Below, one piece after another: positions 9,412 to 19,953 of a stretch of DNA of 64,000 nt (its first letter is position 1; the number at the start of each line of letters is the position of its first letter). The position numbers and the translations under genes are program-made. The stretch is from assembly GCF_900698935.1 (NCBI RefSeq), contig NZ_LR217715.1, forward strand, positions 806,001 through 870,000, given 5' to 3'. The notes below the pieces were generated by a model, which did no database searches, was not told the DNA's origin, and worked only from the letters and a program-made list of their open reading frames with translations. This stretch comes from Erwinia_E haradaeae_D. GTDB taxonomy: Bacteria > Pseudomonadota > Gammaproteobacteria > Enterobacterales > Enterobacteriaceae.

Positions 9412-10698
9412 GTGACGAAAAAAATTCAAGCTGTGCGTGGTATGCATGATTGTCTACCGTTAGATGCATCTATGTATCAATATGTAGAAACTAGAATAAT
9501 ACAGGTATTATCTAGCTATGGCTTCAGTGAAATTCGCCTCCCTGTAGTCGAAGCAACACCCTTGTTTACACATGCCATAGGTGACATGACTGATGTAGTG
9601 GAAAAGGAAATGTATACTTTCAAAGATCGTCGTGGAATGAGCGTCACACTACGACCAGAGGGAACCGCAGGTTGTGTGCGTGCCGGAATTGAAAATGGAC
9701 TGCTATACAACCAAGAACAACGTCTATGGTATATGGGTCCCATGTTCCGTTATGAACGGCCACAAAAAGGCCGTTATCGACAATTTCACCAAATTGGCGC
9801 TGAAGTATTTGGTTTACAGGGTCCAGATATTGACGCAGACTTAATAATCATGACTGCTAAATTCTGGAAGGTATTAGGTATTTCTGACTACATACATCTA
9901 GAATTAAACTCTATTGGGTCAATTGCAACACGAAAAAATTATCACCATACGCTAATAGCTCTACTTGAGGACAACGTACAAATATTAGACGCGGACTGCA
10001 AACGTCGCATGTATGCTAATCCTCTAAGGGTTTTAGATAGTAAAAATCCTGACATGCAAGCATTATTTGATACAATATCACCAATTGGGCACTATTTAGA
10101 CGATAAATCACACGAACATTTCAACGAACTATGTCAATTACTAGATCTAGCTGGTATTTCTTACCGTGTCAACCAACGTTTGGTGCGTGGTCTGGACTAC
10201 TATAATGGCACGGTCTTTGAATGGATCACAGATAGCCTAGGGGCTCAAGGTTCAATCTGCGCGGGTGGTCGGTATGATACATTAGTCGGATTACTTGGCG
10301 GACGAAATACGCCAGGCATTGGATTTGCTATTGGCCTAGAACGCCTCGTTCTTTTAGTCCAAAAAGTACTCCCAGAAATAACAGTACCTCAGAGTATAGA
10401 TCTCTATCTTATTGCGTCAGGTCAAGGCACAGAGCGCGCTATGTTTCTGCTTTCTGAAACTATACGTAATGCATTTCCAGATTTAAAAATAATGAGAAAT
10501 TTTGGCGGTGGAAGCTTTAAAAAACAATTTTCTCGGGCAAATAAATACAGAGCACGTTTAGCCATAGTGCTTGGTGAATACGAAATTAATCATAATCAAT
10601 GTATTATTAAAGACTTATGTAAGGGTACGCAGCAAACAGTATCGCTGTCTCAGATATCTTTCTTAATCCGCATGCTATCCAATATTTTACAAACGTAA
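9412..10698 (+). CDS. hisS: Histidyl-tRNA synthetase
   Basis: Class II synthetase charging tRNA-His. 428 residues against 424 in E. coli. Motif 2 (MFRYERPQKGRYRQFHQIG), the histidine-binding segments (LVRGLDYYNGTVFEW, AGGRYDTLVG) and motif 3 (GIGFAIGLERL) are intact; the C-terminal anticodon-binding domain follows. I prefer the GTG at 9412 (VTKKIQAVRG), which matches the E. coli N-terminus and has AGGGA (9398-9402) nine bases upstream. The in-frame ATG at 9403 touches that AGGGA and would leave no spacing. Confidence 0.97.
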   Translation: MTKKIQAVRGMHDCLPLDASMYQYVETRIIQVLSSYGFSEIRLPVVEATPLFTHAIGDMTDVVEKEMYTFKDRRGMSVTLRPEGTAGCVRAGIENGLLYNQEQRLWYMGPMFRYERPQKGRYRQFHQIGAEVFGLQGPDIDADLIIMTAKFWKVLGISDYIHLELNSIGSIATRKNYHHTLIALLEDNVQILDADCKRRMYANPLRVLDSKNPDMQALFDTISPIGHYLDDKSHEHFNELCQLLDLAGISYRVNQRLVRGLDYYNGTVFEWITDSLGAQGSICAGGRYDTLVGLLGGRNTPGIGFAIGLERLVLLVQKVLPEITVPQSIDLYLIASGQGTERAMFLLSETIRNAFPDLKIMRNFGGGSFKKQFSRANKYRARLAIVLGEYEINHNQCIIKDLCKGTQQTVSLSQISFLIRMLSNILQT

Positions 10699-12662
10699 AA
10701 ATATTCATCGCACGGATTTTATATCATCTACATAGACAGAATGACATTACACAATGTATTTTTACAAAGTACAATTGCACTTAAATGAAAATCACTAAAA
10801 GAAAGCGCCAAACTCATCAATAATTATTCGAAAATGACTAAAAGGATCCTATAAAAAATATACTGCACACACACTATAGATCTGATACACATATTTTGAA
10901 TTTAATTACAATACCATTCTCATTTTAATTTGTTGCAGAAAATAATTCTGATTAAAGTTCAAGTAGTGTTTATGCTAATAATGTACAGCGTGAAAAAAAC
11001 AGTATACATTATGCTTACGTAGATAAAAAATCTTAGTTCTCTTCCTTGTTTTTTGGATGCCTGTATTATACAGATATATTAAGAAAACTCTTATCTATAA
11101 TTTTTAGCAGTATGAAAATGATTACAGATAATAAAAATATTCTATCTGATGTATGTATAAAACACGCTGTCATAAATCAGAGGAATCGAGCATCGAGATC
11201 GCTCGCCTGCTTTAATAACACATATATGGCTTATTTCATCAATAACTACCTGATCTCACTAACCACCTCCACTAGTGCATATCCTATAGAGGATCAAAAA
11301 TACGTGATCTCTATTCCTTAATACACAACTTATGTTATACACTGAATATACAAATCTTTTTTGATTGCCCTTGATCACGATAAATATTATTTTAACATCT
11401 GATTAACTCTCACCACACCACCCTAAAGAGCAAAAGACATTAGAAGAACTGGGATTCTCATATCAGTATTTTAGGTCCCAGCCTACAAGGTAATGGATTA
11501 AATAGTATAGATTGTAGAGTAGTATAAGTTATACAGGTAATTTTAGAAGCAGTGAACGTATTATCTTTTATACAATGTGATGATGAATGAAGATCGATAT
11601 GATCACTTCGCTCATAAAAACATATAAGTTGGGTGGTTTGCAAACTTTTACATAATACCCCAGTACGATATTTTGATTAATGACTACAGCCACCATACAC
11701 TCATAAATAGATAAATCATTCTATTAAGGTATATGGATCATCTCACTCCAACTTCAAAAGCAAACACGCATCTTGCATATAAGGATTAATTGTTAAAATA
11801 GACTTGTTTTCAGTTCTTAAAATGCAAATATGCTATGATTTTTCTCCTTATTTATATTTCATCTCTCTATATCTGTGATAACATATGAATTTATGAAAAA
11901 TATAATTACTCATTATATTATGATCTCATGGCATATAAACCTTGATTATAGAAAAACTAACCTTATGTACTATCCCTTCACAATCTTAATTAAAACATGC
12001 CTTATGTGAAACTCGAAATATAATTGATATGCTACAATCTTTTCAAAACCACATAATAACTAAATAAATCCAGAAGTATGCTCTTCTCACAATATGAAGA
12101 TAAACAATAAATATAGTAAATAGACTATAAGATTTCACTGGAGACTTATTTATCATCTTATTGTGATAAATCCGTTGATTTTTGTAAATGAAAATTCTTA
12201 CACATATTGAGTAAGTAATGAAAAATGACTACACTTGCTGCCATAGAAATCCAAAAACATAATGTGTTATACTGATATCTGAGGAGAAACAGATTGCAAT
12301 CGCAGCTGTTTGATAAACGTATTACGTTAGATGTATACAATATATATTGGATAATAAATATATGTATAGGTCATACATATATGATTCTTAAAGGTATTTA
12401 GTGCTACTGATGCAGATTGCAATTATACATATTATAATTATTTCAAATAACTGACAATAATCAGAGCTCATTTAGCATAGACTGTGTCGATAGCATATAT
12501 CCAGAATAATCGAAAATTTTTTATTCGCACTAGCGATAAAATATCAAGCTGGCTCATGTAGTATTGAAATTATTAAATCTACGATGGTATACCAAATAAA
12601 ATTAGATAACATAGCCATGCTATATATTCATTAGCTCAACTGCAAATCTAGGAGACAGTTCT
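10699..12662. other. Long gene-free spacer hisS-rpmF
   Basis: Nearly 2 kb marking a break in E. coli gene order. The open frames here (11046-11321 plus, 11458-11643 minus, 12158-12340 minus) match nothing I know and lack good starts. No trace of yceD, which precedes rpmF in E. coli, is recognisable. Confidence 0.6.
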
Positions 12663-12827
12663 ATGGCTGTACAACAAAACAAACCAACGCGTTCAACACG
12701 AGGCATGCGTCGTTCGCACGATTTTTTGACTATACCAAAACTTTCTATGGATAAAATATCCGGTGAAATCCATCGTCGACACCATATTACTGCAGATGGT
12801 TACTACCGCGGAAAAAAAATTATCTGA
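12663..12827 (+). CDS. rpmF: 50S ribosomal protein L32
   Basis: Small ribosomal protein of 54 residues (57 in E. coli). The start MAVQQNKPTRSTRGMRRSHD and the end HHITADGYYRGKK match E. coli L32; it lacks the last residues of VIAK. As in E. coli it has no zinc-binding Cys pairs. A good ribosome binding site (AGGAG) precedes ATG 12663. It is the first gene of the rpmF-plsX-fabHDG-acpP cluster, 28 bases before plsX. Confidence 0.96.
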   Translation: MAVQQNKPTRSTRGMRRSHDFLTIPKLSMDKISGEIHRRHHITADGYYRGKKII

Positions 12828-12855
12828 AATTAATTATGCTCTCTTTTAATCTATT

Positions 12856-13893
12856 TTGAATCATTTAACTGTAGCAATAGATGCCATGGGTGGAGATTTT
12901 GGTCCTCGCATTACAGTGCCTGCATCATTACAAGCCCTCGCGTCTAACCCACATCTACATATTCTACTAGTGGGCGATCCTCATCCCATTTTGTCGTTAC
13001 TCTCTCATACAGATAACATGTTACAAAAGCGCTTAAAAATTATTGGTGTTGACTCGATCGTGCCTCACCATAATACAAACAAACCTATATTACAAAAAAA
13101 ACGTAGTAGTTCTATGCGAAAAACACTAGAACAAGTCCAAATAGGAAAAGCGTGCGCATGTGTTAGTGCTGGTAATACAAGTGAAATGGTGAGGTTAGCA
13201 AAATTATTATTAAAACCACTGAGTGGTATTCAACGCCCCGCATTAATGACCATGTTGCCAAATCAACAAAAAAGAAAAACTGTTTTTCTCGACATAGGGG
13301 CTAATATTCATGCAGATACTGCTTTATTAGTACAATTTGCTGTAATGGGCTCCATCGTAGCTAAAGATCTTCTTGGTATTAGCTACCCACGTGTGGCTCT
13401 CATAAATATTGGTACAGAGATTAATAAAGGCTCGAAATCCATTCAAGAGGCTGCAAAGATGTTGAAAAAATCTATATCAATTAATTTTGTGGGATATTTA
13501 GAAGCCAATGATCTTCTTAGTGGGAACACAGATGTCCTAATTTGTGATGGCTTTGTAGGAAATATTACGTTAAAAACTATGGAAGGTGTACTAAAAATGC
13601 TTCTATCAAACTTCCAGCCACTGAAAACCGCAAAAGAAAAAAATTGGGGACACCGCTTGTTAACACGCTTTTTTCATAAGTATTTAACAATAAAATTCTC
13701 TGAGCTTCATCCTGACCAGTATAATGGCGCCTGCCTACTAGGTTTTCACAATACAGTGATTAAAAGCCATGGTTCTGCGAACCAGCGCGCGTTTATCGCA
13801 GCCATTCAACAAGCAGAGCAGGCCGTTCGTCAGGAAACTCCTGAAAGAATTTCTGCATGTTTAAAAGGTGTATTATTACCAAAGAGTGACTGA
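12856..13893 (+). CDS. plsX: Phosphate acyltransferase PlsX
   Basis: Converts acyl-ACP to acyl-phosphate at the membrane for phospholipid synthesis. 345 residues against 356 in E. coli. AIDAMGGDFGP near the N-terminus, VSAGNTSEM, FLDIGANIHADT, VCDGF-type ICDGFVGN and HGSANQRAF are family motifs. The start is TTG at 12856; the alignment begins there and no ATG is available. The upstream sequence has no clear ribosome binding site, so translation may depend on coupling to rpmF, which ends 28 bases earlier. Between NFQPL and KFSEL the sequence is more divergent, as is usual for this loop. Confidence 0.96.
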   Translation: MNHLTVAIDAMGGDFGPRITVPASLQALASNPHLHILLVGDPHPILSLLSHTDNMLQKRLKIIGVDSIVPHHNTNKPILQKKRSSSMRKTLEQVQIGKACACVSAGNTSEMVRLAKLLLKPLSGIQRPALMTMLPNQQKRKTVFLDIGANIHADTALLVQFAVMGSIVAKDLLGISYPRVALINIGTEINKGSKSIQEAAKMLKKSISINFVGYLEANDLLSGNTDVLICDGFVGNITLKTMEGVLKMLLSNFQPLKTAKEKNWGHRLLTRFFHKYLTIKFSELHPDQYNGACLLGFHNTVIKSHGSANQRAFIAAIQQAEQAVRQETPERISACLKGVLLPKSD

Positions 13894-13899
13894 GCGTAC

Positions 13900-14853
13900 A
13901 TGTATACAAAGATTATCGGTACAGGCAGTTATTTGCCACAACAAATACGGACCAATGCAGATCTTGAAAAAATGGTGGATACATCAGACGAGTGGATTCA
14001 AGCTCGCACTGGTATCTGTGAGAGACGCATTGCATGCCTTCATGAAAATGTAGCTACTATGGGTTTTCAAGCTGCTAGTCGTGCATTGGAAATGTCTGGC
14101 ATTCGCAATAATGATATTAATTTAATCATTGTTGCTACTACCTCTTCTAGTCATGCTTTTCCTAGCTCAGCTTGCATGATCCAGAAAATGCTAGAGATTA
14201 ATGATGCTGCATCGTTTGATCTAGCAGCAGCCTGCTCTGGATTTACTTATGCATTAAGTGTCGCTGATCAGTATATTAAAAACAATGCGGTCAAGTATGC
14301 ACTGGTCATTGGCGCTGACGTATTATCGCGTATGTTAGATCCAAAGGATCGAGGTACGCTTATTTTATTCGGAGACGGTGCTGGCGCTGTAGTGTTAGGA
14401 TCTAGTACAGAAGAAGGGATCATTTCCACACATCTTCATGCAGATGGACAATATGGCCCTTTATTAACTTTACCTAATCAAAACCCCCAGCATATTCAAA
14501 ATCCTGCTTATATTAATATGGCTGGATATGAAGTTTTTAAAGTAGCTGTTACTAAACTTGCGAATATTGTAACTGAAACCTTACAGGTTAACAATCTTGT
14601 CTGTTCTGATATAGACTGGCTAATACCGCATCAAGCTAATCTACGCATTATTAATGCGACCGCTTGTAAATTAGGATTAGATATGGATAAGGTAATTATT
14701 ACTCTTCATCGTCATGGTAATACCTCTGCAGCTTCTGTGCCCTCCGCACTAGATGAGGCAGTACGCGATCAGCGTATCCAACGCGGTCAACTACTTCTTC
14801 TCGAAGCATTTGGTAGTGGATTTACTTGGGGTTCAGCTCTCATACGATTCTAG
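13900..14853 (+). CDS. fabH: 3-oxoacyl-ACP synthase III
   Basis: Initiates fatty acid synthesis by condensing acetyl-CoA with malonyl-ACP. 317 residues, exactly the E. coli length. The catalytic Cys112 is in AAACSGFTYAL, the His in PHQANLRI and the Asn in GNTSAAS. The start MYTKIIGTGSYLP is the family start. It begins six bases after plsX and is followed 33 bases later by fabD. Confidence 0.98.
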   Translation: MYTKIIGTGSYLPQQIRTNADLEKMVDTSDEWIQARTGICERRIACLHENVATMGFQAASRALEMSGIRNNDINLIIVATTSSSHAFPSSACMIQKMLEINDAASFDLAAACSGFTYALSVADQYIKNNAVKYALVIGADVLSRMLDPKDRGTLILFGDGAGAVVLGSSTEEGIISTHLHADGQYGPLLTLPNQNPQHIQNPAYINMAGYEVFKVAVTKLANIVTETLQVNNLVCSDIDWLIPHQANLRIINATACKLGLDMDKVIITLHRHGNTSAASVPSALDEAVRDQRIQRGQLLLLEAFGSGFTWGSALIRF

Positions 14854-14886
14854 TTATCAAGAATTATCATTAATAGGACAATCACG

Positions 14887-15832
14887 ATGAAATTTGGAAT
14901 GGTCTTTCCGGGACAGGGCTCGCAATCCGTAGGAATGCTAGCCCATTTAGCGAAAGCAAATAAAATAGTAGAAGACACCTTTTATGAAGCTTCAGAAGTG
15001 TTAGGATATAACCTATGGAATTTAGTAAAAAAAGGTGCCATCGAAGAGTTGAATAAAACACGGCGTGCTCAACCAGCTATACTAGCCGCTTCTGTGTCTA
15101 TTTTCCGTATTTGGCAGCAACACAGCAAAAATATGCCAACAATATTGGCTGGGCATAGCTTAGGTGAGTATAGCGCTTTAGTTTGTGCAGAAGTGATATC
15201 ATTTTCTGACGCTATTAAACTCGTGGATTTACGTGGCAAGCTTATGCAAGAGGCTGTACCCTGAAAAAGAAGGTGCTATGCAGGTCATTGTTGGTTTGGA
15301 TGCTTCAGTGATAGAAAAAGTCTGCAATGAATCTTCTCATGGCCAGATTGTGTCTCCTGTAATTTTTAACGCGCCTCATCAAGTAGTTATTGCTGGGCAT
15401 AAAGCCGCTGTCGAACGCACCAGCATCGCTTGTAAAATAGCTGGAGCAAAATGCACGCTGACACTACCGATTAGCATCCCGTCTCACTGCACTCTCATGA
15501 GGTCTGCGGCAGATAAACTAGAGATAGTACTAAAAGAAATACCGTTTCACGCCCCAGTATATAACATAGTTAATAATGTGGACGTGATGATTGAAACCTC
15601 AGAGCATGCAATACGTAGTGCTCTCATTCGTCAAATGTACCAACCCGTACGCTGGGAAGAAAGCATTAAGTGCATCGCAGATCAGGGAATAAACTTATTA
15701 CTAGAAGTTGGCCCAGGAAAAACTCTACAAGGTTTAACAAAGCGAATTTTGTCTACTCTAAAAGCAGTCTCAATAAATGATCCAGCTACTCTAGATGCAG
15801 CATTAAAACAGTCACGAGGATACACAATATGA
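14887..15832 (+). CDS. fabD: Malonyl-CoA:ACP transacylase, interrupted by a +1 frameshift at CCC-TGA
   Basis: Loads malonyl groups onto AcpP. The first frame runs from ATG 14887 to TGA 15262-15264 (125 residues: FPGQGSQSVGM, catalytic Ser91 in GHSLGEYSALV). The remainder continues in the +1 frame from GAA 15263 to TGA 15832 and includes VVIAGHKAAVERT, the catalytic His in IPSHCTLM and EVGPGKTLQGL. Joined by skipping T15262 the product has 314 residues (309 in E. coli), reading EAVP-EKEGAMQVIVG against E. coli EAVPEGTGAM. The shift site is CCC TGA A, with AAGAGG at 15248-15253. No other disruption occurs. It may be a programmed or tolerated +1 shift, a recent mutation or a sequencing error. 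The end overlaps fabG by ATGA. Confidence 0.9.
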
Positions 15833-16563
15833 ATTTCGAAGGTAAGATTGCCATGGTAACGGGTGCCAGCCGAGGCATCGGACGTGCTATAACAGAAACT
15901 TTGGCAGCGCGCGGAGCTAAAGTATTAGGTACCGCCACTAATCAAAATGGTGTAGATACTATTAGTCAATACTTGGGTGCACATGGTAAGGGCTTACTAT
16001 TAAACGTAACGATGGCATCTTCTATTGAAGGAGTTTTAGAAAAAATTCGCAATGATTTTGGAGCAATAGATATCTTAGTAAACAATGCAGGGATCACACG
16101 TGATCATCTACTTATGCGTATGCAATATGATGAATGGTATGATGTACTAAACACAAATCTAACCTCTGTATTTCGTTTATCTCAAGCAGTAGTACGCTCA
16201 ATGATTAAAAAAAGAACCGGACGTATTATTACTATTGGTTCTGTAATAGGCACTATGGGTAATATCGGTCAAAGTAATTACGCGGCAGCAAAGGCTGGTT
16301 TAATTGGCTTTAGTAAATCATTGGCACGAGAAATAGCCTCTCGTGGTATCACTGTTAATATTGTCTCTCCGGGTTTTATTGATACTGATATGACGCGCTC
16401 TCTAAGCGATAAGAAACGAGCAGATATAATAGCTGAAATTCCTATAGGTCGCTTTGGAAAAGCGCAGGACATTGCTAATACTGTTGCGTTTTTGGCCTCT
16501 GATGAAGCTTCTTATATCACTGGAGAAACACTAAATGTTAATGGTGGAATGTTAATGGTCTAA
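15829..16563 (+). CDS. fabG: 3-oxoacyl-ACP reductase
   Basis: NADPH-dependent short-chain dehydrogenase reducing 3-ketoacyl-ACP. 244 residues, the E. coli length. Cofactor motif TGASRGIGRA (residues 11-20), NNAG, and the catalytic Ser-Tyr-Lys in GSVIGTMGNIGQSNYAAAK. The ATG overlaps the fabD stop (ATGA), so translation is coupled to ribosomes reaching the true end of fabD. That arrangement would favour ribosomes that cross the fabD frameshift. Confidence 0.98.
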   Translation: MNFEGKIAMVTGASRGIGRAITETLAARGAKVLGTATNQNGVDTISQYLGAHGKGLLLNVTMASSIEGVLEKIRNDFGAIDILVNNAGITRDHLLMRMQYDEWYDVLNTNLTSVFRLSQAVVRSMIKKRTGRIITIGSVIGTMGNIGQSNYAAAKAGLIGFSKSLAREIASRGITVNIVSPGFIDTDMTRSLSDKKRADIIAEIPIGRFGKAQDIANTVAFLASDEASYITGETLNVNGGMLMV

Positions 16564-16703
16564 TATAGTGGTGTCACTAATATCAAATATTACAAAAAAT
16601 GAAATATTACCTTAACTCATCTAAATTTAGTTGCATCTTTTTTAACATTTTATAAACTATAAAAACCATCGCATAAGCGAGTTTGGATAGGAAATGGAGC
16701 TAT

Positions 16704-16934
16704 ATGAGTACTATAGAAGAACGCGTTAAGAAAATTATTAGCGAGCAACTCGGCGTAAAACAAGAAGAAGTCATTAATGTTGCCTCTTTTGTAGAAGACC
16801 TAGGTGCAGATTCTTTAGATACAGTGGAACTAGTAATGGCTTTGGAGGAAGAATTTGATACTGAAATCCCAGATGAAGAAGCTGAAAAAATTACTACTGT
16901 TCAAGCTGCTATTGATTATATTAATTCACGCTAA
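16704..16934 (+). CDS. acpP: Acyl carrier protein
   Basis: Carrier of growing acyl chains. 76 residues (78 in E. coli), nearly identical: MSTIEERVKKIISEQLGVKQ, the phosphopantetheine site in GADSLDTVELVM (Ser37 counting Met) and IPDEEAEKITTVQAAIDYIN. ATG 16704 has a GGAG ribosome binding site; a TTG at 16683 in the same frame would add seven residues foreign to the family. In E. coli fabF follows; here a terminator and convergent deaD follow instead. Confidence 0.98.
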   Translation: MSTIEERVKKIISEQLGVKQEEVINVASFVEDLGADSLDTVELVMALEEEFDTEIPDEEAEKITTVQAAIDYINSR

Positions 16935-16960
16935 AAATCTCTAGTTTATACCAGAGACCC

Positions 16961-16992
16961 CTCAGGCGATTACATTTTACCGCCTGAGTTTT
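16961..16992 (+). terminator. Rho-independent terminator of the fab cluster
   Basis: Perfect 8-bp stem CTCAGGCG (16961-16968) with CGCCTGAG (16981-16988), a 12-base loop and a TTTT run, 26 bases after acpP. It is among the more GC-rich hairpins of the window. Confidence 0.8.
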
Positions 16993-17053
16993 CACTCAAA
17001 ATATTTTGATAACAGTGCTGTAACAAGGATAATTACTTGAAGTAACAGCAATC

Positions 17054-18922
17054 TTATGTTTCCCGTCGACGTGATATACCCTTCCCTTCATTTAGCCCCC
17101 CAAAACGACGCTCATTCTTACGCTCATAAAGATGTCGACTACTACCATTACTACTACTATCAGTCGTTACTGAAAACCTATTATATGGAACCGCAGTTCC
17201 TGATTGACGCTCAGAACTGCGAGTTTTATTACGAGTAATATACCGCGACTGCGCATCCCCAATTAATTTTATATTAATAGGTTTGTTTAAAATATATGTT
17301 CGAGAAACGTACTGTAATACAGTATGTGATATATCCTTAGGTAACTCAATAGTAGCGTGCGTACTAAATAATTTGATATGGCCAATATCACGACTACTAA
17401 TTTCTCCTTCATTCACAATTGCGCCGACAATATGACGTACTTCAACACCATCCTCTCGTCCTACATCCAAGCGATATAATTGCATCTCACGAGCGTCCTT
17501 ACGCTCACGACTAAAGCGCTCTACATCACGAGTAGCTTTATCTACGTATTCGCCGCGACGATCATTACGATCTCTATATTCACGACGTAAACGATATTTT
17601 GGTGGATCCATTGGAATGATTAAAGGACGTTCACCTTGTGCCATTTTTAGTAATGCTGCAGCTAGAATGTCAATATCAATTAGGTCTGTTGGCTGTATTT
17701 TAGGTAGAAGCATGCGATAACTTTCTAAATCACCGCTCTCTAGCTGTTGTTTTACTTTTGTAGAAAAGTTTTCTAAGCGACGCTGTGCAAGAAGTTGACT
17801 ATTCGGCAGTTCAATCTCAGGAATATGTAATTTCATATTGCGTTCAATATTACGTAATAGACGACGTTCACGATTCTCAACAAATAGAATAGCGCGACCT
17901 GCGCGACCTGCGCGACCAGTGCGTCCAATACGGTGTACATAAGATTCTACATCCATTGGAATGTCATAGTTAATCACCAGACTAATTCTCTCAACATCTA
18001 AACCCCGTGCAGCAACATCAGTAGCAATAAGTATGTCTAAGCGTCCATCCTTTAAACGCTCTAGTGTCTGCTCGCGCAATGCTTGGTTCATGTCACCATT
18101 CAGTGCAGCACTATTATAACCAGTAATTTCCAGCGCTTCTGCTACTTCTAATGTCGCACTCTTAGTACGCACAAAAATAATCACAGCATCAAAGTCTTCA
18201 GATTCTAAAAAACGGGTTAATGCATCCGTTTTCCGACCATACACAGCCCAATAACTCTGATTAATATCAGGGCGTGTAGTAACGCTTGATTGAATACGTA
18301 TTTCTTGCGGATCTTTCATAAAACGTTTAGTAATACGACGAATAGCTTCTGGCATTGTAGCAGAGAACAATGCGGTTTGATGACTGTCTGGGATTTGTGA
18401 CATGATGATTTCTACATCTTCAATAAATCCCATACGAAGCATTTCATCCGCCTCATCTAATACCAGGCCACGTAAATTAGAAAGATTTAATGTTCCGCGT
18501 TTTAAATGGTCTAGTAAACGCCCTGGCGTTCCGACGACAACTTGTGGACCCTGTCGCAAAGCACGTAACTGCACATCATAACGTTGTCCCCCATAGATTG
18601 CCACAACATGAAGACCTTTCATGTTTTTAGAGAATTCTGCCATTGCTTCTGAAACCTGAACAGCTAACTCACGCGTAGGTGCTAGTACTAAAATTTGAGG
18701 AACTTTTAATGTTAAACTAATATTATGGATGAGTGGTAATGCAAACGCTGCCGTTTTCCCGCTACCAGTTTGTGCCATCCCCAATACATCTCGACCAGCT
18801 AATAAATGAGGGATACATTCAGATTGAATCGGCGATGGCTTCACATAACCCATAGCATTTAAAGACTTAAGAAGGTCCTCTTTAAGACCAAGAGAAGAAA
18901 AAGTAGTATAAATATTAGTCAT
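17054..18922 (-). CDS. deaD: DEAD-box RNA helicase DeaD (CsdA)
   Basis: Cold-shock RNA helicase acting in 50S assembly and mRNA decay. 622 residues (629 in E. coli). Motifs in order: Q motif (SPIQSECIPHLL), AQTGSGKTAAF (I), PTRELAVQ (Ia), VGTPGRLLDHL, VLDEADEML (II), LFSATMP (III), ATDVAARGLDVERI (V), HRIGRTGRAGR (VI). The RNA-binding DbpA-like domain (LYRLDVGREDGVEVRHIVGAI) and an Arg/Ser-rich tail follow, without the long Gly-Arg repeats of E. coli. Start ATG 18922 gives MTNIYTTFSSLGL, matching the family; in-frame ATGs at 18931 and 18949 are possible and the AGAGG upstream does not decide. It lies before pnp as in E. coli, with nlpI missing. Confidence 0.96.
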   Translation of the reverse strand: MTNIYTTFSSLGLKEDLLKSLNAMGYVKPSPIQSECIPHLLAGRDVLGMAQTGSGKTAAFALPLIHNISLTLKVPQILVLAPTRELAVQVSEAMAEFSKNMKGLHVVAIYGGQRYDVQLRALRQGPQVVVGTPGRLLDHLKRGTLNLSNLRGLVLDEADEMLRMGFIEDVEIIMSQIPDSHQTALFSATMPEAIRRITKRFMKDPQEIRIQSSVTTRPDINQSYWAVYGRKTDALTRFLESEDFDAVIIFVRTKSATLEVAEALEITGYNSAALNGDMNQALREQTLERLKDGRLDILIATDVAARGLDVERISLVINYDIPMDVESYVHRIGRTGRAGRAGRAILFVENRERRLLRNIERNMKLHIPEIELPNSQLLAQRRLENFSTKVKQQLESGDLESYRMLLPKIQPTDLIDIDILAAALLKMAQGERPLIIPMDPPKYRLRREYRDRNDRRGEYVDKATRDVERFSRERKDAREMQLYRLDVGREDGVEVRHIVGAIVNEGEISSRDIGHIKLFSTHATIELPKDISHTVLQYVSRTYILNKPINIKLIGDAQSRYITRNKTRSSERQSGTAVPYNRFSVTTDSSSNGSSRHLYERKNERRFGGLNEGKGISRRRET

Positions 18923-19953
18923 GTAGTACATATGCCTCTTAACTTGCATTGGCCAGTCTACATAACTCGTCGTGAAAATAGTTAATTATTTTCATGAAAA
19001 ATCATCAACCGGCTGAAATTAGTAGTTTTTATAAACTGAAACCCTCATCCATCAAATACTAATTGCCCAAAATTGTGGGAAAGAAATCGCATGCAATGAT
19101 GACTCATGATGTTCGTTATGTATTAATAAAACGTTCTTGCGTCTACTTAATGTCGTACCCACTAGATTAATAAATATCTGTAATCAATACAGTAATTCAC
19201 ATCATTACAACCTTTAAGATCAAAAACGTTTCGTAAGAGTCTTTGCGTTTCCTTATAGTATAGGACGAATTCTTATAACATAGAATCTGGTATAATTTAG
19301 CTGTGCTAAATATTAAAAATAACTGCTTGTATTAGTGAATACTAATTAATACTTAATTATATTTACTTCTTTATTTCTATCAACGATAGATCTGATATAA
19401 ACTATATAACCTGACACGTTTTTGTTCAATTTAAAAAAGAATGGTAATGGGACCTATCTTAATCAAATACGCCACAAGCATCTACATACTAATTTTTAGT
19501 TATCACGAATATTGCATATAACTAAAGACCTTAGAATATTGTTCGGTAAACAGCAGGTACTATAAAGGCCTCCAATACACCCCAGTAAGATTTAGTCGCA
19601 CATTCTACATAGATATATGCGATGCACTGATGCTTTTTATATATATAAAAAGTGTATAACAACTATGCATAAAAGGCGACATTAGAAGTATTTTGCACGC
19701 TGTTACTCATGCAAGTAGAATGAGAAGATATTATCTTCGTCATATAGCTAAATTAGACATTATGTGTGCGTTATAATACATTAGCTCGTAACTGAGTGAG
19801 TAATTTATAATAAGTTCTCTCCATCCTAAATCTCAGGTCTAAAACGATAACGCTACGCATAATCTAACATCCTTGTTCTAGTCATAAAACATTCAAATTG
19901 ACTAAGATGACACATCTGTATTTTTTTAAAAAATTATCTTTCTTAGTGAATAA
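18923..19953. other. Gene-free spacer deaD-pnp
   Basis: About 1 kb where E. coli carries nlpI. I see no trace of that gene. It includes a perfect 20-bp AT palindrome at 19633-19652 (CTTTTTATATATATAAAAAG). Confidence 0.6.

Noticed and set aside
11046..11321. Plus-strand open frame of 91 codons after hisS
   Set aside because: Starts at TTG, no recognisable motif, AT-driven composition in a decayed spacer.
19633..19652. 20-bp perfect palindrome
   Set aside because: Almost entirely A and T; expected by chance at some frequency and not next to a gene.
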